Assembly: GCA_044373665.1 (NCBI GenBank)
Contig: JBIPNH010000003.1
Coordinates: 1-64,000 of the forward strand
Direction of reading: 5' to 3'
DNA: 64,000 nt
From: JABMMZ01 sp044373665
GTDB lineage: Bacteria; Bacteroidota; Bacteroidia; NS11-12g; UBA955
A program made the translations under genes and the position numbers. Below the pieces are notes generated by a model, which saw nothing but the letters and a program-made list of their open reading frames with translations, was not told the origin of the DNA and ran no database searches. Below, in pieces: positions 61,198 through 64,000 of the stretch. Position 1 is the first letter of the stretch; every line of letters starts with the position of its first letter.

Positions 61198-61557
61198 ATG
61201 AAACAAGTCATATTAATAGCTACATTTTTGCTAGTGTTTGTCAACGTAAAGGCTCAAATAGGTGATGTTCAACAAAAAGGAAATTTCATTATTTCTTATG
61301 ACGGCAACAAGGAAGTTGGTCGCTTTTCCATTAACTCATCTGATGTACTTTTAGGTTTTTCATCCACTATCATTGTCATTAAAAAAAGCAATTTTATTAT
61401 TTCATATGATGCTAAAGGAAAAGGAAAAGGCAGATTCTCTATCAATTCAAATGACAAGTTTAAAAATGTCAATGGAACTACTATTTACATCATTAAAGGT
61501 AGATTTATAATCGCTTATGAGGTTAATGGAAAAGAAATATCTCGCAGAAGTATGTAG
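61198..61557 (+). CDS. Small secreted protein with three internal repeats
   Basis: A 119-residue exported protein (signal peptide about 1-19, LLVFVNVKAQ). The mature part is three imperfect repeats of roughly 35-40 residues: NFIISYDGNKEVGRFSINSSD, NFIISYDAKGKGKGRFSINSND and RFIIAYEVNGKEISRRSM. Alternating hydrophobic residues suggest a small beta-structure. No known family recognised and no neighbour in operon. It could be a surface or matrix protein. Confidence 0.65.
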   Translation: MKQVILIATFLLVFVNVKAQIGDVQQKGNFIISYDGNKEVGRFSINSSDVLLGFSSTIIVIKKSNFIISYDAKGKGKGRFSINSNDKFKNVNGTTIYIIKGRFIIAYEVNGKEISRRSM

Positions 61558-61858
61558 TAATTAAGCTTAAGTATTCCACTGTATTAAAACAATTATTGCA
61601 ACATACATCCGCACAACTAAGAAACGGTGAATTAAAATCTTTACCATCCTGTTTCATTTTTATAAATTTGCAAACCCTTATTATAGTTAAGTAAAAACAC
61701 AATTGTTTTTTGAAAAGGAATAGAATATTCTTTTCAAAATTTAACTAAAGAACTAGGTTAATTCATTGATTGATTTAAAGATTGACCTATATGACTGATG
61801 TACTATTTTAAGTAACACATTTAGTCTATACATTTGTGAAATATTTAAGAAAATTAAA
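61558..61858. other. Intergenic, only a promoter box
   Basis: AT-rich stretch with nothing recognised apart from TACATTTG at 61829-61836, an exact TAnnTTTG box 22 nt before the next start codon. Confidence 0.6.
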
Positions 61859-63106
61859 ATGATTAAAAAATTAATATTTACCACATTAATCACTTTTGGG
61901 GTTATTCATCATTCAAACTCACAACAAATAAATTCCTTTTCTCCAAAATTCATAATAGGCGGTAAGGGAGAGGTCCTTACAATTACAGGAAGTGGATTTG
62001 GCAATGTTCAAGGAAATTCTTACGTTTCTTTTTTTCAAGAAAGCAATACGTATTCAGACGCAACAACTTCAAATCAATTTAAATATTTGAGTTGGAGTAA
62101 CACAGAAATTAAAGTAGAAATGCCCATTGCTTTTTCGAACAAAATTAAATTAAACATTAATGGAAATGAATACTTCTCTTCTGAAACGCTAAAGGTAAAT
62201 GCCAACTTGGGATATAGAAATGTAAATCCACTTATTTATAATTTACTAACCGATAACAATAAAAAAGGAGGGGTAACATGGTTTGTACATCCTGTTTACT
62301 GGAATAATCCAGAAATAAAAGAGGCTATTGCTGATGTTATGAAGGAATTTCGTTGCAAAACAGGCGTTAATTATATCATTGAACCATTAACAAAATGGGT
62401 TCCACTTAATTTAAATCAAGGTATACATATTTTAGCACCTGATTCTTCCTTAAATGTAGTTGGATTCAATGACAAACTTTGGACGTCATGCATTTTAGGA
62501 ACAGAAACTTTTTACAACTACCAAACTCAACTTCTTCGCTTCAGCACTTCACAAAACTGGTACTATGGAAAAGGGCAACCACCTGCTGGGAGTGCAAAAT
62601 TTAGATATGTTCTATACCATGAAATTGGCCACTCTTTAGGTTTAGGTCACGTGAATGAATTGGGAGAAAGCATGTATCCAACTGTAACAAACCTACCCTC
62701 GGACAACTGGTGTAGTAGAGACTCTATTACAAGCTCAGAACAAAAAGCTATTCGACATTACATCCAACTTAGCCAAAACTTTACTTTTCGTGGCTGTGGC
62801 ATTAATCCAATGAAAAAAATTACAAATTGTGAAGATGTTTATAGCGAAACCGTTCAAGTAAAAGAAACTGAAATTCACCATGTGGTTTTGTACCCTAATC
62901 CTGCCAAAAACTTCATACATATCAATCTTTTAGACGAAGTTCCTACAGATATTGAAATAAGAAATGTTTTTGGTAAGCTATGTTTAAACGCTCAAATAGA
63001 ATCTTCGGGAACAATTCTGCTGCCATCAAACCTTCCCTCTGGCATGTACATAGTTAATTTAAAATCATCCATTGGCTACACCTTTCATCGTTTGATTATT
63101 CAATAA
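61859..63106 (+). CDS. Secreted metzincin protease with IPT/TIG and T9SS sorting domains
   Basis: A 415-residue exported zinc protease. The signal peptide is about 1-20. An IPT/TIG-like domain begins INSFSPKFIIGGKGEVLTITGSGFGNVQG and runs to about 110. The catalytic domain has the metzincin motif HEIGHSLGLGH near residue 255, with a Met-turn candidate SMYPT about 11 residues later. The C-terminus from about 345 (VVLYPNPAKNFIHINL, IRNVFGK, LPSGMYIVNL, HRLIIQ) is a type A T9SS sorting domain for export and surface attachment. A matrixin-like specificity is inference. Confidence 0.9.
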   Translation: MIKKLIFTTLITFGVIHHSNSQQINSFSPKFIIGGKGEVLTITGSGFGNVQGNSYVSFFQESNTYSDATTSNQFKYLSWSNTEIKVEMPIAFSNKIKLNINGNEYFSSETLKVNANLGYRNVNPLIYNLLTDNNKKGGVTWFVHPVYWNNPEIKEAIADVMKEFRCKTGVNYIIEPLTKWVPLNLNQGIHILAPDSSLNVVGFNDKLWTSCILGTETFYNYQTQLLRFSTSQNWYYGKGQPPAGSAKFRYVLYHEIGHSLGLGHVNELGESMYPTVTNLPSDNWCSRDSITSSEQKAIRHYIQLSQNFTFRGCGINPMKKITNCEDVYSETVQVKETEIHHVVLYPNPAKNFIHINLLDEVPTDIEIRNVFGKLCLNAQIESSGTILLPSNLPSGMYIVNLKSSIGYTFHRLIIQ

Positions 63107-63221
63107 TAAAATTAAAGAATTTACTTATTTAAATAAAGAAATCATTGCTTTATTTTGATAATTTAATTCCATAAAAAATTATTAATTTGGAGATTAAGAT
63201 ATAACCCTTATTTTTGTATCA

Positions 63222-63291
63222 TTATGTTCCCTTATGGGGAGTGTTTTCATAGTTTTAGTTTTTACAAAAAGGGAGTTCGCTCCCTTTTTGT
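63222..63291 (+). ncRNA. Candidate small RNA (about 70 nt)
   Basis: TATTTTTG (63209-63216, TAnnTTTG) is followed about 70 nt later by a perfect terminator (63264-63291). The short transcript between them would start near 63222. A TTCCC near its 5' part could pair with the GGGAG of the terminator arm. A 30-residue ORF across it would run through the hairpin and is unlikely to be real. No known RNA family recognised. Confidence 0.35.
63264..63291. terminator. Terminator with TTCG tetraloop
   Basis: ACAAAAAGGGAG (63264-63275), TTCG, CTCCCTTTTTGT (63280-63291): 12-bp perfect stem with A and T tracts, able to work on both strands, between the protease gene and the convergent gene at 63330. Confidence 0.88.
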
Positions 63292-63329
63292 ATTTAAGAA
63301 AAGTCTATACAATTAAAATCCAAAATGGA

Positions 63330-64000
63330 TTAAGCTTTAAATCCAACACCAAATTTTACACCTACTGTAAAAGTAGATGGAGTGAATTTATATTTGTAAT
63401 CTTCGTAATATGGTATTTTGCAATATAAAATATATGGACTAACATAAAAAGCTGCATCATTATTACTTTTTGTAAACTTAATTGGAACATGAGAACTTAT
63501 CTCCCAATATCTTCCCATCAATTTTGACTTTTTGTTAGAAACATCTATAACGCCTGCACCCACTCTTGCTTTGAATTGAACAGGCAATGAGTTTCGGGTC
63601 ATGTATTGATAACTAAATGCACCACCAAATGTTTGTTGAATAACTGCATTATTATGTAAAAAAGCCCCCCAAAACAAACCCGGACCTACCCTTTTTTTAT
63701 CTGTTTTTTCAAGTGATAACATCCCCCCAACACTCATTCCTAAAAACTGACTTGATAAATTAAATTTCTTAGACTCTACATAACCTCCACCACCATAAAT
63801 CCAACTTCCAACACTCCATCCTAAATAATACAGAGCATCTCCATCAATGTCCATAAAAAACCCTCCTTGTGAAAAATTTAGTGATAAATTTAATGGAAAT
63901 CCTTGTTGATGTATATTTTGAAAATCTACTTGATTATGCACACTGCTTGTTTTTAGTAAATATAAGCAAACAAAAGGTTCGTTATTCTCATACTTCTCTC
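63330..64000 (-). CDS. Predicted outer-membrane protein, 5' end probably outside the window
   Basis: At least 203 residues. A GTG start at 63941 is possible, but the frame stays open to the window edge and the upstream residues (PFVCLYLLKTSSVHNQ) look like the end of a signal peptide, so the true start may lie at or beyond 64000. The protein has alternating strands rich in Gly and aromatic residues (LYYLGWSVGSWIYGGGGYV, FLGMSVGGMLSLE, FWGAFLHNNAV) and a terminal strand FTVGVKFGVGFKA ending in Phe-Lys-Ala, consistent with a beta-barrel. No family recognised. It converges with the protease gene. Confidence 0.6.
   Translation of the reverse strand, partial: EKYENNEPFVCLYLLKTSSVHNQVDFQNIHQQGFPLNLSLNFSQGGFFMDIDGDALYYLGWSVGSWIYGGGGYVESKKFNLSSQFLGMSVGGMLSLEKTDKKRVGPGLFWGAFLHNNAVIQQTFGGAFSYQYMTRNSLPVQFKARVGAGVIDVSNKKSKLMGRYWEISSHVPIKFTKSNNDAAFYVSPYILYCKIPYYEDYKYKFTPSTFTVGVKFGVGFKA

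Overview
The window is chromosomal DNA from a low-GC member of the phylum Bacteroidota, probably a free-living Flavobacteriia- or Chitinophagia-like lineage. The evidence is two secreted proteins ending in type IX secretion sorting domains (2515-5559 and 61859-63106), promoter boxes of the Bacteroidota form TAnnTTTG in front of many genes, no consistent Shine-Dalgarno sites, several TTG starts, a bacterial group II geranylgeranylglyceryl-phosphate synthase, and an adjacent N-acyl/O-acyl transferase pair like the Bacteroidota aminolipid genes.

Layout. 1-873 is gene-free and repeat-rich. 874-6049 holds lysS, a large T9SS-exported beta-propeller/PKD protein and Dps. 6050-6902 is a second repeat field. 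6903-11174 (minus) carries a TolC/adaptor efflux pair without a pump and a carotenoid desaturase. 11339-19400 (plus) looks like one envelope operon: vWA-like membrane protein, radical SAM protein, a GT2/Rossmann fusion, an acyl-CoA ligase and a polyprenyl-phosphate sugar-1-phosphate transferase, facing fabD. 20273-24100 is the most plastic region: two consecutive integron-type gene cassettes, a remnant of a third, a truncated secreted protein and a 189-bp tandem duplication. 24108-35709 is housekeeping: bifunctional FTCD, PspC proteins, B12-dependent ribonucleotide reductase, GGGP synthase, purK-purE, DUF3109 and SprT-like proteins. 35806-37827 has small secreted or membrane proteins and an XRE regulator. 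37833-48142 has a conserved secreted protein, crcB, a dTDP-rhamnose reductase, M13 and M17 peptidases, pdxA, 3-hydroxyanthranilate dioxygenase and the aminolipid pair. tRNA-Asn lies at 48293-48366, preceded by a palindrome-interrupted decoy of its 5' half. 49112-54824 is a complete RND efflux operon. 54911-56926 is a compact ATPase module bounded by palindromes and outer repeats. 56960-64000 holds a GNAT, the apt/cupin/mtnN salvage operon, an AgcS symporter, a triple-repeat secreted protein, a T9SS metzincin and an outer-membrane-like protein cut by the window edge.

The strongest unusual signals are: (1) the cassette array, where the start of each cassette is complementary to the start of its own attC-like hairpin; (2) a Crp/Fnr gene travelling with a target gene whose promoter carries an FNR-like dyad near -42; (3) an ATPase gene packed between two palindromes of identical geometry; (4) a CCCGAT-AGCT-ATCGGG palindrome that, in two independent paired comparisons inside the window, sits exactly where the uninterrupted copy has AGCT; and (5) many promoter boxes only 4-9 nt upstream of start codons, implying leaderless mRNAs.
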